DNA of 57,050 bases from Nemertoderma westbladi. Its lineage: Eukaryota > Xenacoelomorpha > Nemertodermatida > Nemertodermatidae. The DNA is taken from contig JAUCBJ010003463.1 in the NCBI GenBank assembly GCA_032718475.1, positions 1 to 57,050 of the forward strand, given 5' to 3'. The translations under genes were made by a program, and so were the position numbers. Below, piece after piece: positions 1 through 9,800 of this stretch. The notes beneath the pieces are model-generated. The model made no database searches and had not been told where the DNA came from. It saw only the letters and a list, made by a program, of their open reading frames with translations. Each line of letters begins with the position of its first letter. Within the stretch, counting starts at the first letter, position 1.

Positions 1-45
1 AAATAGCCCTAACACTATTATGAAAGGAACTCAAACAAACAAATG

Positions 46-1120
46 TCAATAGCGTCGTCCTGCGCGGGCATTTACTGAACGAGAGTTTTTTATCATAGGT
101 CTTCGAAAATTAGTAAAAGCTGGTTGATTTACTTTACTTTCATCTTCCTCGTTACCCAACTGTTTCTTAATTTTATTCAATTGTTCATTAATTTTCAGTA
201 ATTTACTTTTATTTCCCAGAACCTGTCTTAATATCTCTTCTCTATTTTCCTCATTTTCTTCCATTTGTTTAATAAATTTCCGCATTTGATTTTTGTTTCC
301 TAATATTTGTCTCAATATCTCTTCTTTATTTTCATCATTCTCTTCTAAATGTTTAATAAATTTCTGTAATTTAATTTTACTTCCTAGGACTTGGGTCAAT
401 GTCGCCTCTTTATTTTCTTCATTTTCCTTCAAATGTTTAATAATTTTCCGCAATTGATTCTTATTTCCAAGTAATTGCCTCTTTATTTCCTCATTATCAT
501 CATTTTCATCCTCTTCTCCGCTTTCCTGATCTTCACTTTCTTCACCCTCTTCCTGACCTTCGCTTTCTTCACCCTCTTCCCCGACCTTCACTTTCTTCAT
601 CCTCTTCCTGTTCTTCACTTTCTTCGTTCTCAACTTCACTTTCTTCATCCTCTTCCTGTTCTTCACTTTCTTCATTCTCTTCCTGACCTTCGCTATCTTC
701 ACCCTCTTCTTGACCTTCACTTTCTTCATCATCATCCTGATCTTCACTTTCTTCGTTCTCAACTTCACTCTCTTCAACTTCATCCTGACCCTCACTATTT
801 TCATTCTCCATCTCATCATCCTCTTCTTCTCCATCTTTCTCACTCAAATTTTCCTCATTTTCTAGGGGTAACTGTTTTTGTATCCCTTTCAAAATATTCA
901 TAACTTTATGAAATTTACTTTCCATTGTCTGTTTTATATTTAATATATCACGCTCATCTCTCTTTTTCTTTTCATCTTCACTAAAAATATCTTCGGATTT
1001 TTTAAATTTTTTTGGTAATGGAGCCATTAGTTTTTCCTTTCCATGTGTTTCCATATGACGAGATAAATTGTCTTGTCTCATTTCTTTATTACAGACCAAA
1101 CAAGTTTCATGTCTATGCAT
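46..1120 (-). pseudogene. C2H2 zinc-finger, acidic-repeat coiled-coil protein, frameshifted
   Basis: Two overlapping minus-strand frames (1120 to 569 and 843 to 46) look like one gene split by a single extra base. The first begins with one C2H2 finger (CLVC...H-x3-H, residues 8-25) and runs into a Glu/Ser-rich tract of EESEGQEE-type repeats. The second continues the same acidic repeat and then about three and a half copies of a 29-residue Leu/Lys/Glu repeat (LGNK...IKHLEEN...EEILRQ) likely to be coiled coil, ending in a basic tail. The acidic coding repeats normally read TCTTCCTGACC on the plus strand; near 578-583 this copy reads TCTTCCCCGACC, one base longer. Upstream frames of the second ORF before the acidic tract are out-of-frame readings. 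A TATATAATG string places a TATA-like motif directly at the start codon. The family is not recognised; it could be a host gene or a gene of a large DNA transposon or virus-derived element. Confidence 0.5.
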
Positions 1121-1577
1121 TATATAGCAATGTCAATTGATAATATTGAATTTTAGCTAAATGATTCTACAAAATTTTAAATAAATTAAACTTTTATGAA
1201 AATAAATAAAACTTTTTAATATAAAACTTAGAGAATGACTGGGAATGCGTTGAACGGGGGCTATTATAGAGGGAGGCTAGAATGGATTATCCAATCAGAG
1301 TGCGAGGGTGAGTTAGGCAGCCAATCAGGACTCGAGGGAGGAAAGTTAAACAGCCAATGAGAGAGCAGATGCGAGTACAGGGGTAAAGCGCCCGCCCATC
1401 CATGGTGAGATAACGTCACACTAACTCTCAAGGATAGTTATACTCACCATTCAAATATCCCTCGCAAACCAGATTCCCCCCCAGCATCTAACGTATTCCA
1501 CTTCAATGCAAAATATATAGAGCTTTAGTTGGATTTGAACCTGTGCTTGTAAACTCTTTTGTGCTCGTATATTGAAG
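1121..1577. other. Non-coding stretch
   Basis: No recognisable gene. It is AT-rich next to the zinc-finger ORF and then of mixed composition (about 1220-1500), with short direct repeats of the form CCAATCAGAGT/CCAATCAGGA near 1290-1360. Confidence 0.5.
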
Positions 1578-2768
1578 TGAGGCATAGACTATGCCTCAGT
1601 GCCTCAGTGAGGCATAGTCTATGCCTCAGTGAGGCATAGTCTATGCCTCAGTGCCTCAGTGAGGCACTGAGTGAGGCATAGTCTATGCCTCAGTGAGTCA
1701 TAGTCTATGCCTCAGTGCCTCAGTGAGGCATAGTCTATGCCTCAGTGAGTCATAGTCTATGCCTCAATGCCTCAGTGAGGCATAGTCTATGCCTCAGTGA
1801 GTCATAGTCTATGCCTCAGTGCCTCAGTGAGGCATAGTCTATGCCTCAGTGAGGCATAGTCTATGCCTCAGTGAGTCATAGTCTATGCCTCAGTGCCTCA
1901 GTGAGGCATAGTCTATGCCTCAGTGAGTCATAGTCTATGCCTCAGTGCCTCAGTGAGGCCTAGTCTATGCCTCAGTGAGGCCTAGTCTATGCCTCAGTGA
2001 GGCATAGTCTATGCCTCAATGAGTCATAGTCTATGCCTCAGTGCCCCAGTGAGGCATAGTCTATGCCTCAGTGCCTCAGTGAGGCCTTAGTCTATGCCTC
2101 AGTGAGGCATAGTCTATGCCTCAGTGAGGCATAGTCTATGCCTCAGTGAGGCATAGTCTATGCCTCAGTGAGTGCATAGTCTATGCCTCAGTGAGGCATA
2201 GTCTATGCCTCAGTGCCTCAGTGAGGCATAGTCTATGCCTCAGTGCCTCAGTGAGGCATAGTCTATGCCTCAGTGAGGCATAGTCTATGCCCCAGTGAGG
2301 CATAGTCTATGCCTCAATGAGTCATAGTCTATGCCTCAGTGCCCCAGTGAGGCATAGTCTATGCCTCAGTGCCTCAGTGAGGCATAGTCTATGCCTCAGT
2401 GAGGCATAGTCTATGCCTCAGTGAGGCATAGTCTATGCCTCAGTGCCTCAGTGAGGCCTAGTCTATGCCTCAGTGAGGCCTAGTCTATGCCTCAGTGAGG
2501 CATAGTCTATGCCTCAGTGAGTCATAGTCTATGCCTCAGTGCCTCAGTGAGGCAGTGAGGCATAGTCTATGCCTCAGTGAGGCATAGTCTATGCCTCAGT
2601 GAGTCATAGTCTATGCCTCAGTGAGTCATAGTCTATGCCTCAGTGCCTCAGTGAGGCATAGTCTATGCCTCAGTGCCTCAGTGAGGCATAGTCTATGCCT
2701 CAGTGCCTCAATGAGGCATAGTCTATGCCTCAGTGAGTCATAGTCTATGCCTCGGTGAGGCATAGTCT
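1578..2768. repeat. Palindromic 22-bp satellite
   Basis: About 1.2 kb of tandem copies of a 22-bp unit with core GAGGCATAGTCTATGCCTC, which is an inverted repeat around one central base. Units are separated by AGT spacers, and a longer variant carries an extra GCCTCAGT. Point variants (gagTCAtag, gagGCCtag) recur in clusters, suggesting higher-order duplication. No reading frame of interest crosses it. Confidence 0.95.
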
Positions 2769-2831
2769 GTGTCAAGTCTTAAATGAGAGTCTTACAAATT
2801 CGAACGTCAACGAACAAATTCGAAGGTTACT

Positions 2832-3040
2832 GTTCCACCTTGGTGTAGTGGTTGCGTAGAATTCACATCTCTCGTATGTCATGGGTTCGACCCCTGCATG
2901 AACCAGGGCAGTTTTCGTTCGGTCAGCAATAGGCCTAACGTTGCAAAATGCAGTATTATTGCCTAGTAACCAATTCATGGCTACCGTATGGTTTTCACTT
3001 TGAGACATTAAGCCCTCTAGCGGCAGACTGGGGAACTTCA
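2832..3040 (+). mobile_element. tRNA-derived SINE copy (family with CCACCTTGG start)
   Basis: The sequence has a tRNA-like pol III promoter: box A-like TGGTGTAGTGG near 2840 and box B-like GGTTCGACCCC near 2883. The body follows to about 3040. The same head occurs on the minus strand near 46200-46245, so this is a dispersed family and not a single tRNA gene. An anticodon arm of normal shape is not evident. Confidence 0.7.
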
Positions 3041-4372
3041 TACTACTCTGTGACTCTGCAAAAGATATAGCCTATGCCATAGTAGATGCCGATTGGGGGG
3101 TCAAATTAAGTAATAATATATCTAAATAAGTCTCAAACATCTTGCCTCATGGCTCGCCCCTTAGAACTCTTAAGCAATATAACTTCATAGTTTTTAAGGA
3201 AAACTGGTAAATGAGATGTGTTAATTACGCATACCTCGCAGTCTTAAGTAATTAATTATACAGTAGGTTAGATCGTTTTGAGAATAGGACCATTGGAAAC
3301 AGCGCCCTCGATAACCTCAGTACAAAGAAAATTAATACGGATTAACCGGATATAGCTTGTTATTATAAATTATAATACAGTAGAACATAGGGTTGTAAAT
3401 AAAAACAAATTAAATTGAAGATAAACTGTATATATATAAACTTATGTATTAAAAGAGGGCCCTATTTAATTATACAGTATACTGAAAATGGTTAGCGATA
3501 CCATAATTAGATTATCGATAGGGATGCGGCTTCCTTAAATGAGGCAATCCTGACGCAGCACAAAGAATTTTAAGAGGGGCCCCGATAAATTGCTCATTCA
3601 TGCGTAACTGGTAACCTAGGCGATAGCTTGTCTTAAGTTTAGGCCCTTTGCTAACATTAACTCCAAAATAGTTACCAGTAGGGGAGCTGTATACCCTATG
3701 GCTAAATAAGGCTGCAAGTCTATGGTTAGATGCTTCCAATAATGATCTCATTTAGTAGCGGTAAGTAATATAAAAACTAATTAATCTAAAAATAGAAATC
3801 AATATATAAAATAAAAGTAATACAATTAATTAATTTAAAATAAAGTACAAATGAATAAATAAAGTAAAATAGAATACAATTAATTAATTTAAAATAAACT
3901 ACAAATGAATAAATAAAGTCAAATAGAATACAAATAATTAATTAAAATTAGGTACAAATAAATAGTTAAATTGAAAATAACAAAGTTAGAGAAGATGTTA
4001 ATTTTCAGATAATACGCCCTCTAGCGGCAGACTATGGAACTGCAGGCGGTTGGATATATGTAAGAGTAATTAGTAATCAGAGCTGTCACGGGGTGGGGGG
4101 CAGGGGCGCTTGGATACAACTATCATTAATATGCTGTTGCTTGGTTAAAGCTAATTGAGGGGTCAAAGGTCAAAGGTCAACGAAAAAGCTGTCTGGATAT
4201 AGATAAGAGTAATTAGTTACCAGTAAGGGAGCTGTATACCCATAAAGTACAAATGAATAATTAATATAAAATTAAATACAGAATAAAATAAAATCAAATA
4301 ATTAATTAAAATTAAATATAAATAAATAAGTATTAATGAATAAAAGAGCTGCGGTGTCACTTATGACACCCT
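3041..4372. other. AT-rich repeat debris without a supported gene
   Basis: It contains imperfect repeats of AATAAATAAAGTAAAATA-type sequence (about 3780-3970 and 4235-4340). A motif GTTACCAGTA(A/G)GGGAGCTG occurs at about 3670 and 4215, and CCCTCTAGCGGCAGACT at about 3010 and 4020. Short open frames here (for example 3512-3751, minus) have no recognisable domain. Confidence 0.5.
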
Positions 4373-4677
4373 CTTGGCCCTCTCGGCGACAGTTAGACAT
4401 CACTGATGACCCATTGTGTGTCAGGGCGCTAATCAGTCTGATTAATTAGGATAATCAATTAAACCCTAATTAGGAGTCATATGACACCTGTTAGGGTTTA
4501 ATTGTACTAATTAATTGATGACACCTGTCAATTAGGGTCTAATTAGCCTAATTGGGAGGTGTCACCCAGACAGTCTGGCGCCAATGACACCCAATGACAC
4601 CCATAGGGTGATAATTGGGTGTCATATGACACCCAATGGGTGTCAGTGAGGTCTAACTGTCGCCGAGCCGGACCAAG
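4373..4677. mobile_element. MITE with about 31-bp terminal inverted repeats, TGACACC-rich
   Basis: The left end (4373-4403) contains CTCGGCGACAGTTAGA and the right end (4646-4677) its reverse complement TCTAACTGTCGCCGAG. Between them are many copies of TGACACC/GGTGTCA in both orientations, including ATGACACCCAATGGGTGTCA, together with AATTAGG/CCTAATT inverted pairs, so the single strand could fold extensively. It has no coding capacity. It abuts the 5' truncation point of the L2-like fragment. Confidence 0.75.
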
Positions 4678-4680
4678 ACC

Positions 4681-5647
4681 CTACTACTAATGGGTGTTAA
4701 TTATCACATCTATGCCGACGACAATCAGGTATTTATGGCCTTCAAGTCACTGGATTCATCAGCTGTTTCTTCTGCAATTCAAGAATGCGTGAATGCAATT
4801 AACCTCACACTAACTCAGTTGAAGCTCAATGATTCTAAAACGGACATTATATTAATTGGTAGAGGAGATCAGTTTACAGAGTTTACATCTAGTTTCTCAG
4901 TTAATCTCGGGGGAAATGTTATCCATACGCAGACACGTCTATCAAAACTCTCGGAGTGACACTTGATAGCGATCTTAGAATGAATACTCACGTTAACAAC
5001 ATAATTCGCATACTTAATTATCACTTGAGGAACATAAGGCGCATTCGTAAACACCTTTCCACTGAAAACGCAAAGAAATTAGTAAACGGCCTTATAGTCT
5101 CACGTCTAGATGCGAACAACTGTTTATTATATGGTATTACTGAGGATAAACTTGATAGGCTTCAAGTGGTTCAAAATGCTTGCGCCAGGCTAATCTTTAA
5201 CCTGCCCAAGTCTGCTCACATCACCGATTACCTCAAGCTATTACATTGGCTCCCTGTGAGATCTCGGATCAAGTATAAGATAGCTTTATTGACATGGCGG
5301 GCGCTAAATAATATGGGTCCAAAATATATTATTGATCTACTGGTCCTCAATACCTTTCATCACGAACTCCTTACCTTTGGACACTAACAATACCCCGATA
5401 CAACCTAAAGACGTATGGTGCCCGATCGTTCGCATACGCGGCACCAGTTATTTTTAACAGACTACCATTGGAACTAGAACTTCCACTGACCTTAAGAAGT
5501 TCAAATCTGATCTGAAAACCGAACTATTCACCCGTCATTACCAATAACTACTTAGGAATTGGTATCGCTGTGCGTACTTTCAAAGCGCCTTTGAACCTTC
5601 TTGGTAAAGGCGCTATATAAATATATGTTTTATTATTATTATTATTT
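4681..5647 (+). pseudogene. 5'-truncated L2/CR1-like LINE, reverse transcriptase C-terminal part
   Basis: The first frame (from 4690) contains the RT catalytic motif YADD (HIYADDNQVF). The frame shifts near 4936-4956, after which LGVTLDSDL and a typical CR1/L2 thumb region follow (HWLPVRSRIKYKIALLTWRA). A second shift near 5370 is needed to reach a YGARSF..AAP segment and FKSDLKTELF before stop codons. The 3' end GGCGCTATATAAATATATG followed by (ATT)n is typical of L2-type LINEs. It is dead: truncated at the 5' end and frameshifted at least twice. Confidence 0.85.
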
Positions 5648-6159
5648 GTTACGTAATTTTATAGTTGTATAGTATTTTTCGAATTGAGTGTATTTAAGCT
5701 ACTATAGTGTATTTTGGGCACCCCCCCCCCCCCCCCCCCACCAAATTTTTAATACTAGTTAGTTTTTGCTACGTTTTTTAAAACATATTAGCTATTAATT
5801 AAGAAAAATATTAGTGTTCTAGAACACACATTTTTGTTATTGATTACCGGTAATTTCTATTAATTATTTTTATTTATATGGATCCGGACAATTCCGACCC
5901 ATGCAAATTTAATTCGATCTCTGAGTGGGTCGGATTTGTCCGGGTCGGAATTGTCCTAGTTTCATCAGAGCACCAGTGAGGAATTCAAACTTAAGAGTGG
6001 ATCCAATCTTATAAAGTGGTAGTTTACGACTTTTAGTAATTAATTGTATTCAAAATATTTATAAACTTAATCAAAAATAATTGTGTCAATTATTTTAAAA
6101 AATATAATGTAACCAAAATTAATTGCAATATTCGCGTTCCCTAGCAACCAGCGATTACG
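5648..6159. other. 3' flank of DNAJC10: poly-C tract and a hairpin
   Basis: A run of about 22 C lies near 5718, followed by AATACTAGTTAGTTTTTGCTAC, which resembles the terminus of the element at 20.7-21.4 kb. A stem-loop at 5886-5956 pairs GGACAATTCCGACCC with GGGTCGGAATTGTCC. No gene is seen. Confidence 0.55.
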
Positions 6160-6852
6160 TCACAATTCATCGCGCTTCGTCGAACGAGGTAAATGTTTAC
6201 TAACCAACCGAACGATATCGTCCGGAATTCTAGAATCTATAACGACAGCGTCCCGCAAACCGCGGAACAACTTCACCGTGGGGTAACCGCTGATACCCAA
6301 GGAGTCGCAGAACCAGCCGTACTGAGTGCAGTCCACAGACCCAGCGGAGACACCCAGCGGCTCGAGGAGGGAGGCGGCCCGCTCGAAGGCGGGAGCGAAC
6401 TGGGTACAGGGCCGGCACCACGGGGCGTAGAAGTCCACCACCCAGGGGCGACCGCCCGCCCCAACCAACCGGTTGAAGGATGTCTCGGTCAAGGGGCGAG
6501 CCACCTTGGGTAGCAGTTCGTTGGCCCAGTAGCGAATATTGTCCGTGTCCAACCAACCCCGGTACACCCGTTTGGCCCCCCCGCCCCCCGGGTACCCCCT
6601 CACCGTGGGGTAACTTCCGATGCCCTCCTGACTGCACAAACTGCCTTGCTCCGCGCAGTCCACGTGGCACACTGTGATTGGTCCGTCTTTGAGGGACCGC
6701 CCCAATCGACGCCATTGGGTAAGAAATCGACGACAAGGGGCGCAATCCCGATGGTGGAAGTTTATTAGTACCACAGTCGACTTATTGCCTCGACCAATCA
6801 CTGAGTTGAAATTAATTCCCGTTAGTTCTAAAACCGATGGACTAAGGATATC
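6160..6852 (-). CDS. DNAJC10: DNAJC10 coding exon 5 (last): Trx3, Trx4 and ER signal
   Basis: It begins after acceptor CCCGTTTGCAG in phase 0 (DILSPSV...) and ends with the stop after KRDEL. It encodes residues 536-765 with active sites CAPC and CRPC, each followed at the expected distance by a VDC and a cis-proline YPT motif (GSYPTV, SGYPTV). The upstream hydrophobic readthrough (from 6960) is translation of the intron minisatellite and not protein. Confidence 0.95.
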   Translation of the reverse strand, partial: DILSPSVLELTGINFNSVIGRGNKSTVVLINFHHRDCAPCRRFLTQWRRLGRSLKDGPITVCHVDCAEQGSLCSQEGIGSYPTVRGYPGGGGAKRVYRGWLDTDNIRYWANELLPKVARPLTETSFNRLVGAGGRPWVVDFYAPWCRPCTQFAPAFERAASLLEPLGVSAGSVDCTQYGWFCDSLGISGYPTVKLFRGLRDAVVIDSRIPDDIVRLVSKHLPRSTKRDEL

Positions 6853-9800
6853 CTGCAAACGGGAAAACAGTGAAATAAAGTAAATGAAATAAAGTTGGGA
6901 AATAAAATAAGTGAAAAAAAAGTAAGTGAAATAAAGTAAGAAAAATAAAGTAAGTAACACAAACTAAGTAAAATAAAGTAAGTAAAATAAAGTAAGTAAC
7001 ACAAAGTAAGTAAAATAAAGTACGTAAAATAAAGTAAGTAAAATAAAGTAAGTAACACAAAGTAAGTAAAATAAAGTACGTAAAATAAAGTAAGTAAAAT
7101 AAAGTAAGTAACACAAAGTAAGTAAAATAAAGTAAGTAAAATTAAGTAAGTAAAATAAGTACGTAAAAAAAAGTAAGAGAAATAAAGCAAGTAAAATAAA
7201 GTAAGTAACACAAAGTATGTAAAATAAAGTAAGTAAAATAAAGTAAGTAAAATAAAGGTAGTGAAATAAAGTAAGTAAATAAAGTAAGTAAAATAAAGCA
7301 AGTGAAAAAGTAAATGAAATAAAGGAAGTAAAATAAAGTAAGTAACACAAAGTAAGTAAAATAAAGTAAGTATTCTAAGTAAAATAAAGTAACTGAAAAA
7401 AGTAAGTGAAATAAAGTAAGTAAAATAAAGTAAGTGAAATAAAGTAAGTAAAATGAAGTAAGTAACACAAAGTAAGTAAAATAAAGTACGTAAAATAAAG
7501 TAAGTAAAATAAAGTAAGTGAAAAAAAGTAAGTAAAATAAAGGTAGTTAAATAAAGTAAGTAAATAAAGTAAGTAAAATAAAGCAAGTGAAAAAGTAAAT
7601 GAAATAAAGGAAGTAAAATAAAGTAAGTAACACAAAGTAAGTAAAATAAAGTAAGTATTCTAAGTAAAATAAAGTAACTGAAAAAAGTAAGTGAAATAAA
7701 GTAAGTAAAATAAAGTAAGTGAAATAAAGTAAGTAAAATGAAGTAAGTAACACAAAGTAAGTAAAATAAAGTACGTAAAATAAAGTAAGTAAAATAAAGT
7801 AAGTAAAATAAAGTAAGTAATACAAAGTAAGTAAAATAAAGTACGAAAAATAAAGTAAGGAAAATAAGGTACGAGAAATAAATTAAGTGAAATAAAGTAA
7901 GTAAAATAAAGTAAGTAAAAAAAGTAAGTGAAACAAAATAATTAAAATAAAGTAAGTGAAATATATTAACGGTGGATAAATTTTATGGGACGACCGGCGT
8001 TCCTCTCATATAACAAAATAAATTTGATAATTAATTAATTAAACTCACTTATCGACCTTTCAATAAAGAATTTATTACTTATTAAAGAAATCAAACTTTC
8101 AATGAAATTATAAAGGGAAATCTCTAAAAGATTCCGGTTCAACTAAATATATTAAATATCACTAAATAAGGGAAAGGACCAGGTTATAGTGGCACGTTAT
8201 TGTATGTAACCAAAACAATAAACAGGTTATAGTTATGTTTTTGATGATAAAAATATATTTTAGTGATAATTCATATTTTTATTATTATTTTATATTAGAC
8301 CGACAACAATTTAGTAAGAAAACCATTCAATTTGGTGGAAAAAGCAACTGTTTTAGTAACCAATTAAATTTACATGATTAATTATTACAAACTTATTGTT
8401 TGGTCAGGTTAAGGATTAAGGAACTCACTTGTACGAATTCAACCAACTGATCTGAGGAATGTAACCCGTTTAGATAGTGCGGTACAGTTTGGTTAAATAG
8501 AATGGTGGTGGGGTAAGTGGAGACACCGTGGTGTCGACACAGCTGGGAGTGAACGGAGCAGTCCACAGTGCCGAAACGCACCGCAGGGAGGCGTTGCGAG
8601 GCGCGTCGCCAATGCGGGAGCAACCGCTGGCAGGGGGGGCACCAGGGGGCGTACCAGTCCACGAACCAGGGTGTGTCGACGGGCAGCGGGAACCAGCTGG
8701 GATCGAGAGCGCGACTCCGACTCGTCGACGAACTCCGGACGAACTCCGCCAGTTCGTAAACGGAACTCTTGGCGACCTCGTGGTGGAACTCGTAGGAGCC
8801 GTCGGGGCGGAATAAACCGAGGGCGGGGAGCCGCGCCGTTGCGTAAACCGACGCGCAAACAGCGGGCGCCGCGCGGCAGTTAACGAAGGCGACTCGGAGG
8901 TTTATCTGGGGGGATAGGAGGACGGGAATCCGTCGGAGAGTGAGTTCGGTAGGCGGGTCGAGGAGGTCGGAGAAGTGGACGAGGAGAGGGAGGTCGGAGG
9001 GCCGGGATCGGAAGGTTAGGAGGTCCGGGAAGGAGTCGAGCGGAGCGAGGAGTTTAACGAGTTCGAACTGAATCTCTTCTTCGTCAAGAGAATCTAAATG
9101 AATTCCAGAACTGCGAGAAAATAATAAATATTAATATAAATGAAAACATTGGAAACAAAATACCAATTATTAAATTGATTAACTTTTCATTATTCAGTTA
9201 TTATTGGATAACATCTAGATTTAATAAACGTGTACAGGCACCTTAATTCCGGGGCTTAATGTCCCGGAATGGTGTCGTAATTAATCCCCCCCCCCCCCCC
9301 CCATCCCCACATTTATCTAACAATCTTAATAGGATTGTATGACATTTTCTACCAGAGGCGCAATAAAACGAATGTTTTACAAACATTCTTGTAGCTAATG
9401 ATTCTGAAGACGATTATAAAAATTCTGGTTCCCCTGCAAGGAAGAAGGTGATGAAGCTATCTCTCACTAAGATTTGTATTTAACTTTTTTTGAATGGGGG
9501 AGGGGGGCATTCGGTCGTGCCAATGAATTACGACTCTATATTCCGGGATATAGTCTAACGGTATACAGAAATAATATGTAACATTGTAACTAATAGAGCA
9601 CATCACAGAAATAAGTGAATGAAAATGGGTCATCCAACTCGGACAGCAGAAAATAATATTCAAATATATAAAATATAAATAACGGATTCATTGCCAGATT
9701 TTCATGACACTACATCCTACTACTACTACTACTATAATCGGCCTGCCGCATTGAAACTGAACATTGAGATACTATGCCGGCAAAGCAAAAACATTTTGTC

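Noticed and set aside
2832-2905. A functional tRNA gene
   Set aside because: Box A and B are present but the cloverleaf stems do not pair well by eye, and the same head recurs at about 46.2 kb with the same downstream body, so it is a SINE.
6828-7825. Long Leu/Phe/Tyr-rich minus-strand ORFs that look like membrane proteins
   Set aside because: They are translations of the 13-bp minisatellite in DNAJC10 intron 4; overlapping frames all stay open because the repeat lacks stops.
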